Position numbers and translations under genes: made by a program. From assembly GCA_038496445.1 (NCBI GenBank), contig JALMLS010000328.1, positions 62,001-126,000 of the forward strand: a stretch of 64,000 nt of DNA, read 5' to 3'. Of the stretch, positions 63,279 to 64,000 are shown one piece after another. The DNA comes from Trichosphaerium sp. ATCC 40318 (taxonomy: Eukaryota > Discosea > Flabellinia > Trichosidae). Every line of letters begins with the position of its first letter. Position 1 is the stretch's first letter. Under the pieces are notes generated by a model. That model had not been told where the DNA came from. It worked only from the letters and a program-made list of their open reading frames with translations, and did not search any database.

Positions 63279-64000
63279 ATGCCAATACTTACAACATGTA
63301 CCAGTGAGCGCTATGTGGACTTTGTCGAAATGCTACAAAGACGTCAAGGTGCGCTTTTTGCTGTTTTTAAATAACTTTTTTGTCTTTTACATTTTTTTAA
63401 TTTTGTAGCCTTTACAGTCCTTAAATGTAACTCACATAACGTTATAAAATACATAAATATTCTTATATTATACTAGATGATCCAATGAAGCGCCGTGGTG
63501 TACGACAAAAAACTCTAATTGAATTTCATTTCAAAGTAATAATTTTTCAAAACAGCTTAAACGCGAGGATGTCGCTGCTCCTCCTCTCCATTCATGCACT
63601 TTTCTTATATATGGAAAAACTGAGCATTCAGATACTATTGTGCAAGACATCACAAATGCTGGCGGTATTGTAACGCCATTCTTGACCAAGCAGGTGCGAA
63701 ATCTTTAAGTGACACGTTCATCTCATTTTGCTTTTTGACACTTTCGAAACCATCAAAATTCTTATTGATACTTTATGTTAGGTTACATTTGCTGTATGCA
63801 GCGCAGAGGAGGTACATTATAGTGTTAAATAACAGTAGTATACACTAAGGACAACTTAACTTTGATTGTTTCCTGTGATCACTCCAACACCTTTACTAGC
63901 CTTTAATGATTCTGTGCATATAGGTGGAGAAGTATTCTTGGCATGTAGAGCGCGCTGAAGCTATGGGTGTACAAATAATAGCAGAAGATTGTGTATACGA
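63279..64000 (+). CDS. BRCT-domain protein (3' end outside the window)
   Basis: ATG at 63279 (MPILTTCTSERYVDFVEMLQ). Five exons join in phase: 63279 to about 63347; one starting DDPMKRRGVRQKTLIEFHFK; CTFLIYGKTEHSDTIVQDI with NAGGIVTPFLTKQ; VTFAVCSAEE; and VEKYSWHVERAEAMGVQIIA, open to the right edge. The pattern (hydrophobic strand, helix, G-G-x-V-x-x-x, V-T-F-x-V-C, helix with W-x-V-x-x-A-x-x-x-G-V-x-I-I) is that of a BRCT domain, a phosphopeptide-binding module of DNA-damage proteins; a PARP- or ligase-type protein is possible. Nothing more can be said without the 3' part. Confidence 0.65.

Overview
The window looks like AT-rich nuclear DNA of a free-living unicellular eukaryote, most likely an amoebozoan. 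Evidence: many genes are cut by very short GT-AG introns (typically 43-57 nt, a few GC-AG); genes sit close together on both strands; AATAAA often follows the stop directly; and a kinase carries the kinase-plus-C-terminal-SH2 layout known from dictyostelid Shk proteins. The taxon is an inference. Exon joins were read by eye from splice sites and reading-frame continuity, so most spliced models are approximate at their ends.

Layout. 1-2.2 kb: 3' end of a LINE-like retroelement, then a frameshifted F-box/LRR gene. 2.2-6.3 kb: sparse region with a circularly permuted tRNA-Lys gene, an unrecognised spliced gene and a Zn2Cys6 regulator. 6.6-17 kb: accessory genes (LamG surface protein, F-box/MORN-like protein, two F-box/LRR genes, a Rab-like GTPase) and a C1q/tail-fibre-like gene split by a retroelement with an 18-bp target-site duplication. 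18.2-21.4 kb: one arm of a 1.24-kb inverted duplication carrying a degenerate Ras-like gene, an EGF-7TM receptor and tRNA-Trp. 21.4-29.9 kb: conserved block with a GT64 (exostosin-type) glycosyltransferase, an XLF-like DNA-repair factor and an ARM-kinase-SH2 protein. 31-40.9 kb: PAK-like pseudokinase, small secreted proteins, second arm of the inverted duplication, a Pro/Thr-rich repeat protein, a MORN relic, the second EGF-7TM receptor and the second broken F-box/LRR copy. 41-53.7 kb: arylsulfatase, F-box/LRR genes, a second F-box/MORN gene, a giant LPPTT-repeat secreted protein and an F-box/GON protein. 54.4-64 kb: MYND-finger protein, a lysine/serine/proline-rich protein, small ORFs, a MAP2K and the start of a BRCT-domain protein.

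Themes. One multigene family (F-box plus LRRs with the consensus ITDEGVKALAGVHTINLS) occurs at least six times plus relics, in both orientations, beside F-box/MORN and F-box/GON proteins: a set of probable SCF ubiquitin-ligase adaptors with variable recognition domains. Secreted or surface proteins (LamG, mucin-like, sulfatase, EGF-7TM) form a second theme. The palindrome CACGTG is strongly enriched, often 30-90 nt from start codons, but I saw none across the conserved 20.7-30.4 kb block. The most striking item is the permuted tRNA-Lys(UUU) at 2918-2994.
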